Assembly (NCBI GenBank): GCA_934444765.1 | Contig: CAKSDC010000004.1 | Span: 1 to 64,000 of the forward strand | Source: an uncultured Oscillospiraceae bacterium | GTDB taxonomy: Bacteria > Bacillota > Clostridia > Oscillospirales > Ruminococcaceae | DNA: 64,000 nucleotides | Direction: 5' to 3' | Shown here: in pieces, positions 8,575 through 17,731 of the stretch | Layout of the letters: each line of letters begins with the position of its first letter | Numbering within the stretch: the stretch's first letter is position 1 | Notes under the pieces: generated by a model | Told to the model about the DNA's origin: nothing | What the model saw: the letters and a program-made list of their open reading frames with translations, nothing else | Databases searched by the model: none | Translations under genes and position numbers: made by a program

Positions 8575-9189
8575 TTAGTTTTCGCTACCTTCAAGATAGT
8601 AAGTAGCTTCCATATCTGCCACGCTCAATGCGAAAGCTAACGGAAACATTTCAAAAGTCTTACCTATTGAATTTTTATCTTCCAATCCAGAAAAACCCAT
8701 ATGATAGCGAATAGCAAAAGCCTCTTCTCTTGAAAGTCTCATAAAGCCTGATATAATATATACCGACTTTTCCCCGTGACCATAAGGTAATCTATCGTTA
8801 AGCTTATAATACGGAACTCTTTCCCATCTTCCCTCAGCATTTTTAACGTTTCGGAAGTCTGTTTCGTAGCAGTTCACCTTGCAAACGTCGTGTAGTAAAG
8901 AAACCAATGCAATAGTTTCTTCGGAGTAGTTCATATGATATAACGACTTAGTAGTTTCACGACTTAAATAGTCTTTAAGGCAGTTATATACGTTAATACT
9001 ATGCTTAACTAAACCACCTGCAAACGCTCCATGATACTTAGTACTACTTGGAGCAGTAAAAAAGTCGCTCTGTTCTGATAGTAGATATTCCAACAGTCTT
9101 TCAGAACCGTTTCGTTTAATATTAGAGCTGTATATATTAATAAATTCGTCCTTATACACAGCTAAGCTATTAGCACCATAGTTTTCCAT
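8575..9189 (-). CDS. HD-domain phosphohydrolase, YhaM-like
   Basis: A 204-residue soluble protein with the HD metal-binding fold. The first ligand region is FAGGLVKHSINVYNCL (residues about 55-70), the HD pair is in LVSLLHDVCKVN (about 96-107), and later ligands are in PYGHGEKSVYI and AIRYHMGF. These match the nuclease-type HD domain of YhaM and its stand-alone relatives, which cleave phosphodiester bonds. It lacks the N-terminal OB domain of full YhaM. No strong ribosome site is visible before the ATG. Its substrate is unknown. It stands alone between the amylase and the pectate lyase gene. Confidence 0.75.
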   Translation of the reverse strand: MENYGANSLAVYKDEFINIYSSNIKRNGSERLLEYLLSEQSDFFTAPSSTKYHGAFAGGLVKHSINVYNCLKDYLSRETTKSLYHMNYSEETIALVSLLHDVCKVNCYETDFRNVKNAEGRWERVPYYKLNDRLPYGHGEKSVYIISGFMRLSREEAFAIRYHMGFSGLEDKNSIGKTFEMFPLAFALSVADMEATYYLEGSEN

Positions 9190-9475
9190 ATTATAGAGTT
9201 CTACTTAAATATTGCACTATATATAGTACAGTATAAGTATTATTTCCTTTCTAAATTAGTATTTTTGATAGTTACACCTTAAACGGTTAACTTATATTCT
9301 AACAATATTATCATAGCATATTAATAGAAAATTTTCAAGACCCTTTTTGTATTTTTAACTAATATTAGTTTGATTATCTAAATTATGCGTAAAACTTTAA
9401 GTTGTCAATTTAGAACGTTTTCAATAAGATACTCTATTCAGCGAAAATTCTAAAATGGACAATTTTAGTATTTTC

Positions 9476-9539
9476 TTTTGTGCATACTGCACAAAAAACT
9501 TCTAACATGGTTGACATACTCATTAACAAGTGCTATATT
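9476..9539 (+). promoter_or_regulatory. Pectate lyase promoter with upstream palindrome
   Basis: TTGACA (9511-9516) and TATATT (9534-9539) are 17 bases apart. Just upstream are the perfect 9-base arms TTTTGTGCA (9476-9484) and TGCACAAAA (9488-9496) around TAC, a likely regulator site 14 bases from the -35. GGGAGG lies shortly before the ATG at 9616. The remainder of the 9190-9475 gap is A/T-rich, and I see nothing else in it. Confidence 0.75.
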
Positions 9540-9615
9540 TATAATTGTAAGGGCTATTATATAGGTATAGCCACAATGTTTATATTATTATGTTATATTT
9601 TGGGAGGGATTCTCG

Positions 9616-12600
9616 ATGAAGAATTCTAATGTAAGAAAAAAAGTTGCCTTTATTACTACTTTTGCTTTAGTACTAAGTAGCATGGGTGGACTTACTACTA
9701 CCATTATTCCTAACGTAGTAGGCAACAATGCTACTGATGTATATGCAGTAGAAAACGTATCCATTACAGAAGCTAATGGTTACAACGAAGGTGCTTATGT
9801 AGAATGGACTGGCGATGTAAACTGTCAGTACAACGTATACTACAAAGCAGACGGTGGAGAGTATACTCAAATAGATAGTATGCTAATACGTCAATATGCT
9901 GACCACTTTAGAGCAGATGCAGTAGGTCTAAAAGCAGGAACTTATACTATGAAGGTAGTACCTGTAGTAGATGGTAAAGAAGGTTCTGCAGTAGAAACTT
10001 CTACTCTAACAGTATCTACATACGATAGAAGCGGTTTTGCATTCTCCAAAAATTCTCCTAACGAGGGCGAAGGTGTAGGTGCTTATAATACCGACGGTAC
10101 TCTAAAAAGTGGTGCTATAGTAGTATACGTCACCGAAGATACTAAGAATACCGTAACCGCTGAAATTAACGGAACTACTCTAACTGGTGTAGCTAACATC
10201 ACACAACAGGCTAAAAAGTGTAGCGTTCCATTATGTTTCCGTATAATCGGCACTGTAACTTTAGACGGCTTAGCAAGTGGCGATATGAAGTCAGCTTATG
10301 CCGTAGGCGTTAAAGATGCTAAAAACGTAACCTTTGAAGGTATCGGCGAAGACGCTACTCTATATGGTGCTGGTGTAGCTGCCTTTAAGTGCAACAGCGT
10401 AGAAGTTAGAAACTTAGGTCTAATGCGTTGGGGTGGTGGAAAAGACGGCGACGGCATCTCCTTAAAAGAAAGCATTAACGTTTGGATACACGATAACGAT
10501 ATATACTATGGTAACTCTGGTAGCGATAGCGACCAAGCCAAGGGCGACGGTTCTATGGACTTAAAAGATAACTCCCAGTACGTTACCGTTTCATATAACC
10601 ACTTCTGGGATAGTGGAAAGATGTCCCTATGTGGTATGAAGTCCGAAAGTGGCGAAAACTGGATTACATATCATCACAACTGGTTCGACCACTCCGATAG
10701 CAGACATCCAAGAATTAGAACTATGTCTGTACACGTATACAACAACTACTATGACGGCAACGCTAAGTATGGTGTAGGTACTACTTTAGGTTCTGACGCC
10801 TTTGTAGAAAACAACTACTTTAGAAACTGTAACTATCCTATGTTAATATCACAACAGGGTTCTGACGTTCTTGCAGAAGGTATATTCTCTGGCGAAACTG
10901 GTGGTATGATAAAGTCTTATGGTAACGTTATCGAAGGTGGAAAGTCATACATTACATATCAAGAAGATAGTACTAACTTTGACGCTTATGAGGCTTCAAG
11001 CAGAGACGAAAAAGTTCCAAGCACTGTTAAAAACGTCAACGGTTTTGACTACAACAACTTTGATACTAACAGTGACATAATGTACGACTATACCGTAGAC
11101 AAGGCAGAAGACGTTCCTAACATAGTAACTTCTAATGCAGGTCGTTTAGGTGGTGGCGATATAGTATTCGACTTTGACGATAGCGTGGACGATGCGGACT
11201 ACTCCGTAAACGCTACACTTATGAACCTACTAAAGAACTACAAGAGCGGTGTAATAGCTATAGGTAGTGGAAACTTCACTTCAGAAATTCCTGACACTCC
11301 TACTACTTCACAACCTACAGATACCACTACTACTCCTGCCACTTCTAAAACCGATAAGCCTACTACAGATACTCCTACACCTGCCGGTGGTCAAGTACAT
11401 AACTTTACTACTAACGGAACAGAAAGTTCATACTACACTATTACAGGTAGTCTATCTAAGAGTAAAGGTAGTACCACTTACGATGGCTTAGAATTAACTC
11501 AATGCCTAAAGATGGAAAGTTCTACTTCTATAAAGTTCACTACTACTGCCGATACTACTACTTTAACTTTAGTTACTGATAGCGGTAGTACTGGAAAGTC
11601 TATTAAAGTAGACGGTCAAAAGTATACCGTAGGCGAAGGCGGTGTAACTACTATAACTCTACCAGCTGGAGAACACACTATCACTAAAGGCGATAGTATA
11701 AACCTATTCTATATGGCTACTTCTGGCGACGGTACTACTACCGAAACTACTACAGTAACTACCGTTCCAACTGACCCTGATAGTACAGAAACTTCTTCTA
11801 CTTCTGCTACTACATCAGTACCTAACACTAATACTGATAAGATAGTAAAAGACGCTATATACTGTTCACCTGAAGGCACTGGAGACGGTTCTTCTAAGGA
11901 AAACCCTACTAACGTATTAGACGCTATAACTCAAGTACAAGCAGGCGGAACTATCTATCTATTAGACGGCACTTATAAGTTCAGTGAAACTATTAACATT
12001 CAAGAAGATAATAGCGGTAACGAAAAGGCTTATAAGACTATTATGGCATATCCTAACGCTAACGTAGTATGGGACTTCTCCGCTATGGCTGTAGACGGTG
12101 CTAATCGTGGCGTAGTACTACAAGGTAGCTACTGGCACTTCAAAGGCTTTGAGATTACCAAGGCTGGCGATAACGGTATGCTATTAGCAGGCGATTACAA
12201 CGTTATCGACCAAATGGTATTCAACAATAACCAAGATACTGGTCTACAAATTTCAAGATATAACACCAAGTACACCGACATAGCAGACTGGCCAAGCTAC
12301 AACACCATATTAAACTGCACTTCTAAAAACAACTGTGACGACGCTACTATGGAAAATGCAGACGGTTTTGCAGCTAAACTAACCTGTGGTGAAGGTAACG
12401 TATTTGACGGTTGTATGTCTTATAACAACTCCGACGACGGTTGGGACTTATTCGCTAAGTCTGCAACTGGACCTATAGGCGTAGTAACCATTCAAAACTG
12501 TATTGCATTCCGTAACGGCTACACTGAAGACGGTCGTGGATATGGTGACTGTGACGGTAACGGCTTTAAACTCGGCGGTTCTGGTGTAGGTTCTGCACAC

Positions 12601-13611
12601 GTAGTTAAAAACTGTTTAGCTTTTGAAAATCTAAACTGTGGCTTTACTGATAACAATAACCCTAAACTTGAAAGCATTACTAACTGTACTTCATTCAATA
12701 ACAGTGTAGGCGGAAACGGTAAGCCTAACTTCTCGGTATACCGTTGTACTGATGACGGTTGCGACTTTGCCTCTGTAATCTCATACAACAACGCTAACGC
12801 TAAAAAGCCTTCTAACGATAAGTTCGTCGGTACTATGGAAAACTCAGTATACTACAACAGTGCTAAGTACTACAACGTAACCGACAAGACTAACATCAAA
12901 AATGGCGATAAGATTGGCGATATAGTAACTCTTACAGATAGCGACTTTATCAGCACTGAAGCTCCTAAAATGGGCGAAGACTTCAACACTCTTTGGAGAA
13001 ACGAAGACGGTTCTATTAACGTTCATGGATTTATGCAGTTAGCAGATAGTAGCACTTATAAAGATTTAGGCTCTAACCTAAAAGACTACGAAGCCGTTAA
13101 TCCTAACCTACCTGAGTTAGACTATGAAGAAGTAACTACTACTGACACTTCTAAAACTGGTGAAGATACTACCGTTACTACAGTGACTTCTGTTACTTCC
13201 GATACTGTTTCAAGCGAAGATACTACCGTAACTTCTATTACTTCTGATACCGTTTCAGGTGAAGATACTACTGTAACTTCTATTACTTCTGATACCGTTT
13301 CAGGTGAAGATACTACTACCGCTTCTGCTACCGAAACTTCTAATACTGGTTCAAGTGAAGATACTACTACCACTTCTGCTACTGAAACTTCTTCTACTGA
13401 CCCTACAGGTTTAGTAACTGGCGACGTAAACTTAGACGGTAAGGTTTCCACTGCTGACCTATTAGCTCTTAAAAAGCATCTATTAGGTACTTCCGAACTA
13501 TCTGGCGATAGTCTAACTACTGCCGATACTAACAAGGACGGCAAGGTTTCCACTGCTGACCTATTAGCTTTAAAGAAGTATCTACTTGGTACTATAGAAA
13601 GTTTTGACTAA
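9616..13611 (+). CDS. Cellulosomal bifunctional pectate lyase (PL1, CBM-like, PL9, dockerin)
   Basis: A 1331-residue secreted enzyme that cleaves pectin backbone (polygalacturonate) by beta-elimination. In order: a signal peptide (about 1-45, KKVAFITTFALVLSSMGGLTT core); a fibronectin-like segment; a PL1 parallel beta-helix (about 140-545) with YVTVSYNHFWDS, ITYHHNWFDHSDSRHPRIR and VHVYNNYYDG; a Thr/Pro linker; a roughly 105-residue beta-sandwich (about 595-700) that may be CBM77; a second linker; a PL9 domain (about 745-1150) with DQMVFNNNQDTGLQISR and NNSDDGWDLFAK; a Ser/Thr/Asp linker with repeats; and a type I dockerin (about 1268-1330) with two calcium loops of the form [19 protein letters not shown]. 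The dockerin should attach it to a scaffoldin. The same architecture is known from Ruminococcus flavefaciens. PL calls are firm; the CBM77 call is from memory of that architecture. Confidence 0.93.
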   Translation: MKNSNVRKKVAFITTFALVLSSMGGLTTTIIPNVVGNNATDVYAVENVSITEANGYNEGAYVEWTGDVNCQYNVYYKADGGEYTQIDSMLIRQYADHFRADAVGLKAGTYTMKVVPVVDGKEGSAVETSTLTVSTYDRSGFAFSKNSPNEGEGVGAYNTDGTLKSGAIVVYVTEDTKNTVTAEINGTTLTGVANITQQAKKCSVPLCFRIIGTVTLDGLASGDMKSAYAVGVKDAKNVTFEGIGEDATLYGAGVAAFKCNSVEVRNLGLMRWGGGKDGDGISLKESINVWIHDNDIYYGNSGSDSDQAKGDGSMDLKDNSQYVTVSYNHFWDSGKMSLCGMKSESGENWITYHHNWFDHSDSRHPRIRTMSVHVYNNYYDGNAKYGVGTTLGSDAFVENNYFRNCNYPMLISQQGSDVLAEGIFSGETGGMIKSYGNVIEGGKSYITYQEDSTNFDAYEASSRDEKVPSTVKNVNGFDYNNFDTNSDIMYDYTVDKAEDVPNIVTSNAGRLGGGDIVFDFDDSVDDADYSVNATLMNLLKNYKSGVIAIGSGNFTSEIPDTPTTSQPTDTTTTPATSKTDKPTTDTPTPAGGQVHNFTTNGTESSYYTITGSLSKSKGSTTYDGLELTQCLKMESSTSIKFTTTADTTTLTLVTDSGSTGKSIKVDGQKYTVGEGGVTTITLPAGEHTITKGDSINLFYMATSGDGTTTETTTVTTVPTDPDSTETSSTSATTSVPNTNTDKIVKDAIYCSPEGTGDGSSKENPTNVLDAITQVQAGGTIYLLDGTYKFSETINIQEDNSGNEKAYKTIMAYPNANVVWDFSAMAVDGANRGVVLQGSYWHFKGFEITKAGDNGMLLAGDYNVIDQMVFNNNQDTGLQISRYNTKYTDIADWPSYNTILNCTSKNNCDDATMENADGFAAKLTCGEGNVFDGCMSYNNSDDGWDLFAKSATGPIGVVTIQNCIAFRNGYTEDGRGYGDCDGNGFKLGGSGVGSAHVVKNCLAFENLNCGFTDNNNPKLESITNCTSFNNSVGGNGKPNFSVYRCTDDGCDFASVISYNNANAKKPSNDKFVGTMENSVYYNSAKYYNVTDKTNIKNGDKIGDIVTLTDSDFISTEAPKMGEDFNTLWRNEDGSINVHGFMQLADSSTYKDLGSNLKDYEAVNPNLPELDYEEVTTTDTSKTGEDTTVTTVTSVTSDTVSSEDTTVTSITSDTVSGEDTTVTSITSDTVSGEDTTTASATETSNTGSSEDTTTTSATETSSTDPTGLVTGDVNLDGKVSTADLLALKKHLLGTSELSGDSLTTADTNKDGKVSTADLLALKKYLLGTIESFD

Positions 13612-13647
13612 CTTATAAAAACACATTCGAACCTAAAATACACGACT

Positions 13648-13690
13648 AATCCCCTATTAGGATATACTCTTAATAGGGGATTTTCATTTA
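13648..13690 (+). terminator. Terminator of the pectate lyase gene
   Basis: A 12-bp perfect stem, AATCCCCTATTA (13648-13659) and TAATAGGGGATT (13671-13682), is followed by TTCATTTAT. Confidence 0.85.
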
Positions 13691-13758
13691 TAATTTCTTC
13701 ATGGTTTATACTAAATCCACTTGAAAAATATTTCGTGGATAAAAATTCCATAAACATA

Positions 13759-13787
13759 TTGACTTTTATTACAATATTCGTTACAAT
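13759..13787 (+). promoter_or_regulatory. Promoter of the small membrane protein gene
   Basis: TTGACT (13759-13764) and TACAAT (13782-13787) are 17 bases apart. This places the transcription start near 13794, so an upstream in-frame GTG at 13735 cannot be the start. Confidence 0.7.
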
Positions 13788-13827
13788 ATACTTAGAATAT
13801 CCAATTTCAATATACTACAGAAAGAAG

Positions 13828-14106
13828 ATGGAAATTATGCAAGATAATCAAGAAAAACCCTCAATAGGTATGTGTATAGTATGCTTTTTATTTCCTATAG
13901 TAGGAATTATATACTACATAGTAAAACATAAACAAGAACCTGTTCTTTGTAACGCATATATAAAGTGGTCAGCAATAGCCCTAATTTTAAAAGTAGTATT
14001 TGTTGTTATATTAAATATTATTAACATTCTATTATATGGTTACTGTGCAACTTGGATATTTAGAATAGGCGAAATAATATTCAATGCAATATCCACATCA
14101 TTATAG
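13828..14106 (+). CDS. Small membrane protein of unknown function
   Basis: About 92 residues with two to three hydrophobic segments: SIGMCIVCFLFPIVGIIYYI, then IKWSAIALILKVVFVVILNI. The first segment and the following KHKQEP resemble a common family of short Firmicutes membrane proteins in which a PxxGxIxYxxWK motif precedes a second helix. The promoter at 13759-13787 rules out the GTG at 13735. The ATG at 13828 or the one at 13837 is the likely start; neither has a strong ribosome site. It stands alone between two terminators. No function is assigned. Confidence 0.55.
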   Translation: MEIMQDNQEKPSIGMCIVCFLFPIVGIIYYIVKHKQEPVLCNAYIKWSAIALILKVVFVVILNIINILLYGYCATWIFRIGEIIFNAISTSL

Positions 14107-14110
14107 AGTG

Positions 14111-14142
14111 AAAAAGACGTATCCAAAAAGATACGCCTTTTT
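14111..14142. terminator. Bidirectional terminator between convergent genes
   Basis: AAAAAG-A-CGTATC and GATACG-C-CTTTTT form a stem with one internal mismatch, followed by T runs on both strands. It serves the small membrane gene and the flavoenzyme operon. Confidence 0.85.
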
Positions 14143-14163
14143 ATTTATATCTAAAAGTAAATC

Positions 14164-15558
14164 TTAGTTTTTAGACTTGATATACTCATCGATAGCCTTT
14201 GCAGATGCTTTACCTGCACCCATAGCGGAAATAACTGTAGCAGCACCAGTAACGGCATCACCACCAGCGAATACGCCTTCTCTTGAAGTTTGACCGTTTT
14301 CGCCCTCAGTTACTATACAACCATGCTTATTAGTATCAAGATGAGCAGTAGTATTTTTAATTAGAGGGTTAGGAGAAGTACCTATAGACATAATTACACA
14401 GTCTACATCGAGTACAAATTCGGAACCTTCTTTAACTATAGGTCTACGTCTACCGGAAGCGTCAGGTTCACCAAGTTCCATTTCAACGCACTTCATACCG
14501 CCTACGAAGTTATCTTCGTTAGGAAGAATTTCGACAGGGTTGTTAAGAGTTTTAAAGATGATACCTTCTTCTTCAGCGTGTTCTACTTCTTCCTTTCTTG
14601 CAGGAAGTTCATCCATAGAACGTCTGTATACTATGTATACAGTTTCAGCACCAAGACGTTTAGCAGAACGGGCAGCATCCATAGCTACGTTACCGCCACC
14701 TACTACGGCTACTTTGTTAGCGTTCATAATAGGAGTATCTGAACCTTCTTTGTAAGCCTTCATAAGGTTTACTCTGGTTAGGAACTCATTAGCGGAATAT
14801 ACGCCCTTTAAGTTTTCGCCCTTAATACCCATAAATCTTGGAAGACCTGCACCAGAACCTATAAATACGGCTTCAAAACCGTGTTCGTTCATAAGTTCGT
14901 CTATAGAGGTTACCTTACCGATAACCATGTTAGTTTCTACCTTAACACCAAGAGCCTTTAGGTTGTCTACTTCTTTTTGAACTATACTCTTAGGAAGTCT
15001 GAACTCTGGAATACCGTATATAAGAACACCACCTGCAAGGTGTAAAGCCTCAAATATAGTAACTTCGTAACCCATCTTAGCAAGGTCACCAGCACAAGTT
15101 AGACCAGAAGGTCCTGCACCTACTATAGCTACCTTGTGACCGTTACTTTCAGGTTTAACTGGAAGTTCGGTACAGTGTTCGTTGTGATAGTCAGCTACAA
15201 ATCTTTCAAGACGACCTATACCTACAGGTTCCATCTTAATACCTCTTACACACTTGCTTTCGCATTGCTTTTCTTGTGGACATACACGGCCACATACAGC
15301 AGGTAGAGAACTGGACTTTGAAATGCTTTGATAAGCACCCTCATAGTCTTTTTCTTTAATCTTGGAAATAAATTCAGGAATATTAATAGATACTGGACAA
15401 CCTTGCATACACATAGGTTTTTTACAGTTTAAGCATCTTTCTGCCTCATCTAAAGCGATTTCTTCGGTATAACCTAAAGCTACTTCCTTAAAGTTATGGT
15501 TTCTAACGTTAGGTTCTTGAGTAGGCATTGGATTTTTTTTAGGTGACATATTAGGCAT
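14164..15558 (-). CDS. nfnB: NfnB/GltA-type NAD(P) oxidoreductase, large subunit
   Basis: A 464-residue flavoprotein with N-terminal iron-sulfur clusters. Cysteines CLNCKKPMCMQGCP (about 42-55) and VCGRVCPQEKQCESKC (about 88-104) bind the clusters. GAGPSGLTCAG (about 147-157) binds FAD, and VVGGGNVAMDAAR (about 288-300) binds the pyridine nucleotide. This matches glutamate synthase small-subunit homologs (GltA). Paired with the adjacent small subunit it is most likely NfnAB, which couples reduced ferredoxin and NADH to two NADP+ by electron bifurcation; a sulfide dehydrogenase role (SudAB) is an alternative annotation of the same pair. The gene starts one codon after the small-subunit stop and has AGGGGG ten bases upstream. 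Confidence 0.88.
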   Translation of the reverse strand: MPNMSPKKNPMPTQEPNVRNHNFKEVALGYTEEIALDEAERCLNCKKPMCMQGCPVSINIPEFISKIKEKDYEGAYQSISKSSSLPAVCGRVCPQEKQCESKCVRGIKMEPVGIGRLERFVADYHNEHCTELPVKPESNGHKVAIVGAGPSGLTCAGDLAKMGYEVTIFEALHLAGGVLIYGIPEFRLPKSIVQKEVDNLKALGVKVETNMVIGKVTSIDELMNEHGFEAVFIGSGAGLPRFMGIKGENLKGVYSANEFLTRVNLMKAYKEGSDTPIMNANKVAVVGGGNVAMDAARSAKRLGAETVYIVYRRSMDELPARKEEVEHAEEEGIIFKTLNNPVEILPNEDNFVGGMKCVEMELGEPDASGRRRPIVKEGSEFVLDVDCVIMSIGTSPNPLIKNTTAHLDTNKHGCIVTEGENGQTSREGVFAGGDAVTGAATVISAMGAGKASAKAIDEYIKSKN

Positions 15559-15560
15559 TA

Positions 15561-16400
15561 TTATTCAACCCCCTTATATAGATTGCAAACTTCTTCATGT
15601 TTCTTACGTTCAAAAGGCTTGTACATAGAAGAACGTTCCATAGCCTCATCAAAGTCTACAAGATGACCGTCAAAGTCTGGACCGTCAACACAAGCGAACT
15701 TAGTTTCGCCACCAACGGTTAAACGACAACCGCCACACATACCAGTACCGTCTATCATTATAGGGTTCATAGATACTATAGTCTTAATACCGTACTTTTC
15801 GGTAGTCTTACAGACAAACTTCATCATAATTAGTGGACCTATAGCGATAACTTCATCGTACTGATTGCCTTCTTCGATAAGTTTTTCAAGAGCGTTAGTA
15901 ACTAATCCCTTAGTACCGTGACTACCGTCATCAGTCATCATGCAAAGTTTGTCGCTAACTGCATTGAACTCATCTTCTAAGATTACTAAGTCTTTGTTTC
16001 TAAAGCCTACTATAGAATGAACTTCGCAACCTAAACTGTGTAACTTTTTAGCAATAGGATATGCTATAGCACAACCTACACCACCACCTACTACAGCTAC
16101 TTTTTTTAAGCCGTCGGTATGGGAAGCAACACCTAATGGACCTACAAAGTCTTGAAGGTATTCGCCTTCATTAAGGTGATTTAACTTTTCAGTAGTAGCA
16201 CCTACTATTTGGAATATTATAGTAACAGTACCCTTATCTCTGTCGAAGTCAGCTACTGTTAAAGGTATTCTTTCTCCGTTTTCGTCTACTCTTAGAATGA
16301 TAAATTGACCAGGTTCAGCCTTTTTAGCTATTGCTGGAGCTTCTATATCCATAAGAGTAACAGTTGGATTAAGAACTTTTTTTCTAACTATTTTAAACAT
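15561..16400 (-). CDS. nfnA: NfnA/SudB-type FAD and 2Fe-2S subunit
   Basis: A 279-residue ferredoxin-NADP reductase-like subunit. It has an N-terminal FAD barrel (for example GQFIILRVDENGERIPLTVAD), a nucleotide-binding half starting VAVVGGGVGCAIAYPIAKKL near 105-125, and a C-terminal cysteine cluster MCGGCRLTV plus KFACVDGP that holds a 2Fe-2S cluster. This arrangement is the PyrK/DHOD electron-transfer type found in NfnA. AAAGGA lies before the ATG at 16400. It is the first gene of a two-gene operon with the large subunit and accepts NADH or NAD+ in the bifurcating complex. Assignment to Nfn rather than Sud rests on family knowledge, not on a residue seen here. Confidence 0.87.
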   Translation of the reverse strand: MFKIVRKKVLNPTVTLMDIEAPAIAKKAEPGQFIILRVDENGERIPLTVADFDRDKGTVTIIFQIVGATTEKLNHLNEGEYLQDFVGPLGVASHTDGLKKVAVVGGGVGCAIAYPIAKKLHSLGCEVHSIVGFRNKDLVILEDEFNAVSDKLCMMTDDGSHGTKGLVTNALEKLIEEGNQYDEVIAIGPLIMMKFVCKTTEKYGIKTIVSMNPIMIDGTGMCGGCRLTVGGETKFACVDGPDFDGHLVDFDEAMERSSMYKPFERKKHEEVCNLYKGVE

Positions 16401-16522
16401 CTCTATTCTTCCTTTCTAAAAGAATTAAGTTTAGGATAACAAGTTAATATTATTAATACGATTAACTTTTTAGACTATTATAATATACTATTATATCACA
16501 AAATAGCAAAGCTACAGTAATA

Positions 16523-16559
16523 TAAAAATTGCCATAGATACATATATAAATCTATATGG
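16523..16559 (-). terminator. Terminator after the peptidase operon
   Basis: CCATAGAT (16532-16539) pairs with ATCTATATGG (16550-16559) with a two-base bulge. On the minus strand CAATTTTTATA follows. Confidence 0.6.
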
Positions 16560-16566
16560 TAGCACA

Positions 16567-17499
16567 TTACACTATAGAGTTTATCTCTATTACGTGATTT
16601 TGTTGTAGACTAAGTATATATGTATACCTTGCCTCATCACGATATTCAGGCTTTGCCATATACTGCATATAAGTTTCTATTAGATTGAACAGGTGGAATG
16701 AACGACCTTCTATCTTAAAGTTGTTAAATCCCATAGGGACATACTTTTCCAAAATATCTTTTTGAGATACGTACGTACTTAACTTTTCAACGTCGAATAT
16801 ACTGTTAGCGGTAAAGTTACAGTCAAAACTTTGGAACTTATAAGGTACGTTAGGATACTTATTCATATGAGTTACATAGTCTATCTGTTGCTTACCTATA
16901 AACTGGTAGTGTTCACCTCTGCGTTGACAGTTAGGTTGACAACATGGATTTACTAACACTTCGCACTTATCCTTGTGATTAATCTTCTGTAAGTCTTCAT
17001 ACTTATTATTCCAATTGTAGTCTAATACCACCAGACTATAGTCTTTTTCAAGTTCTGCTTGTAGAGTGTCTAAGTCTCTAATCTGCTTGCAAGTGGAACT
17101 TACTAACTTATACTTAGGATAGTTAGTTCTAATATACTTTTCAAGAATATCAGAGAATACTATTACTTCGTTTAGACCGTTGTTAGCCAACGCAAGGCAC
17201 ATATTACAATGCTTATCGCTAAGATGTTTTTTTTCTAACATAGGATTAGTATAAGTAAATCTACAAGGTACTCCCAAATCGTTAAAAGACTTTAATATCT
17301 GCTTGATATCGTTCTTGTTGGTACACATACCAGCAGTAGAACGTCCACCGTTCCATAAAGATGGTGGAAACTCACCATATACCGAACCTATCTCTAAACC
17401 ATCGATAAAGTATTGAGGATACTCTTTAATCATCTTAACCAGTAATAAGTTTGGATAGTAGAAGTTTACAAAGTTAGGAATATGAAATCTAATGCTCAT
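16567..17499 (-). CDS. Unrecognised cysteine-containing protein, possibly U32-like
   Basis: A 310-residue soluble protein. The start ATG at 17499 has GAGG nine bases upstream, five bases after the previous gene. Features seen: MCLALANNGLNEVIVFSD (about 100-118), and cysteine clusters DKHCNMC and NPCCQPNCQRRGEHY (about 190-205), plus a C-terminal FNNFKIEGRSFHLFNLIETYMQYM. The layout, a barrel-like protein with late cysteines before an xFKIEGR motif, is reminiscent of U32-type proteins, in which FKIEGR-like motifs occur. It lacks the classical U32 signature. It is the last gene of a run with a PepV-like peptidase and a 67-residue protein. The function is not assigned. Confidence 0.55.
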   Translation of the reverse strand: MSIRFHIPNFVNFYYPNLLLVKMIKEYPQYFIDGLEIGSVYGEFPPSLWNGGRSTAGMCTNKNDIKQILKSFNDLGVPCRFTYTNPMLEKKHLSDKHCNMCLALANNGLNEVIVFSDILEKYIRTNYPKYKLVSSTCKQIRDLDTLQAELEKDYSLVVLDYNWNNKYEDLQKINHKDKCEVLVNPCCQPNCQRRGEHYQFIGKQQIDYVTHMNKYPNVPYKFQSFDCNFTANSIFDVEKLSTYVSQKDILEKYVPMGFNNFKIEGRSFHLFNLIETYMQYMAKPEYRDEARYTYILSLQQNHVIEINSIV

Positions 17500-17503
17500 G
17501 CCA

Positions 17504-17707
17504 TTAAACCTCAGTATAGTCAGTATCCACTATGTTATTAGCTTGATTGTAATCTTCTTCGCTTATAGCACCTATCTTTACTAAGTACTTATCATAAGCG
17601 AATAGCATCTTATCTACAGTATCTTTAGGAATACCAGTCTCTTCGACTATATACTTAGAGATTTCCTCATTATCTAATACTATCATATCTTCATTATTTT
17701 CTGCCAT
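17504..17707 (-). CDS. Short acidic protein of unknown function
   Basis: A 67-residue acidic protein starting MAENNEDMIVLDNEEI. The start is chosen because AAAGGA lies nine bases before this ATG; a start six codons earlier would swallow the ribosome site. The middle (ISKYIVEETGIPKDTVDKMLFAYDKYLVKIGAISEE) reads like a small helical bundle. It sits between the peptidase and the cysteine protein with only short gaps, so it is co-transcribed with them. No family recognised. Confidence 0.6.
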   Translation of the reverse strand: MAENNEDMIVLDNEEISKYIVEETGIPKDTVDKMLFAYDKYLVKIGAISEEDYNQANNIVDTDYTEV

Positions 17708-17731
17708 AGTAAAAAATCCTTTCAAAAATAG

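Noticed and set aside
13122..13553. Minus-strand frame opposite the linker and dockerin of the pectate lyase
   Set aside because: Val/Ser-rich shadow of the repetitive Thr/Ser linker; no start signal. The same applies to 39326-39694 opposite the xylanase linker.
14164..16400. Glutamate synthase (GOGAT) small subunit
   Set aside because: The large gene is GltA-like, but no GOGAT large subunit is nearby and the partner is an NfnA-type subunit, so the bifurcating pair is preferred.
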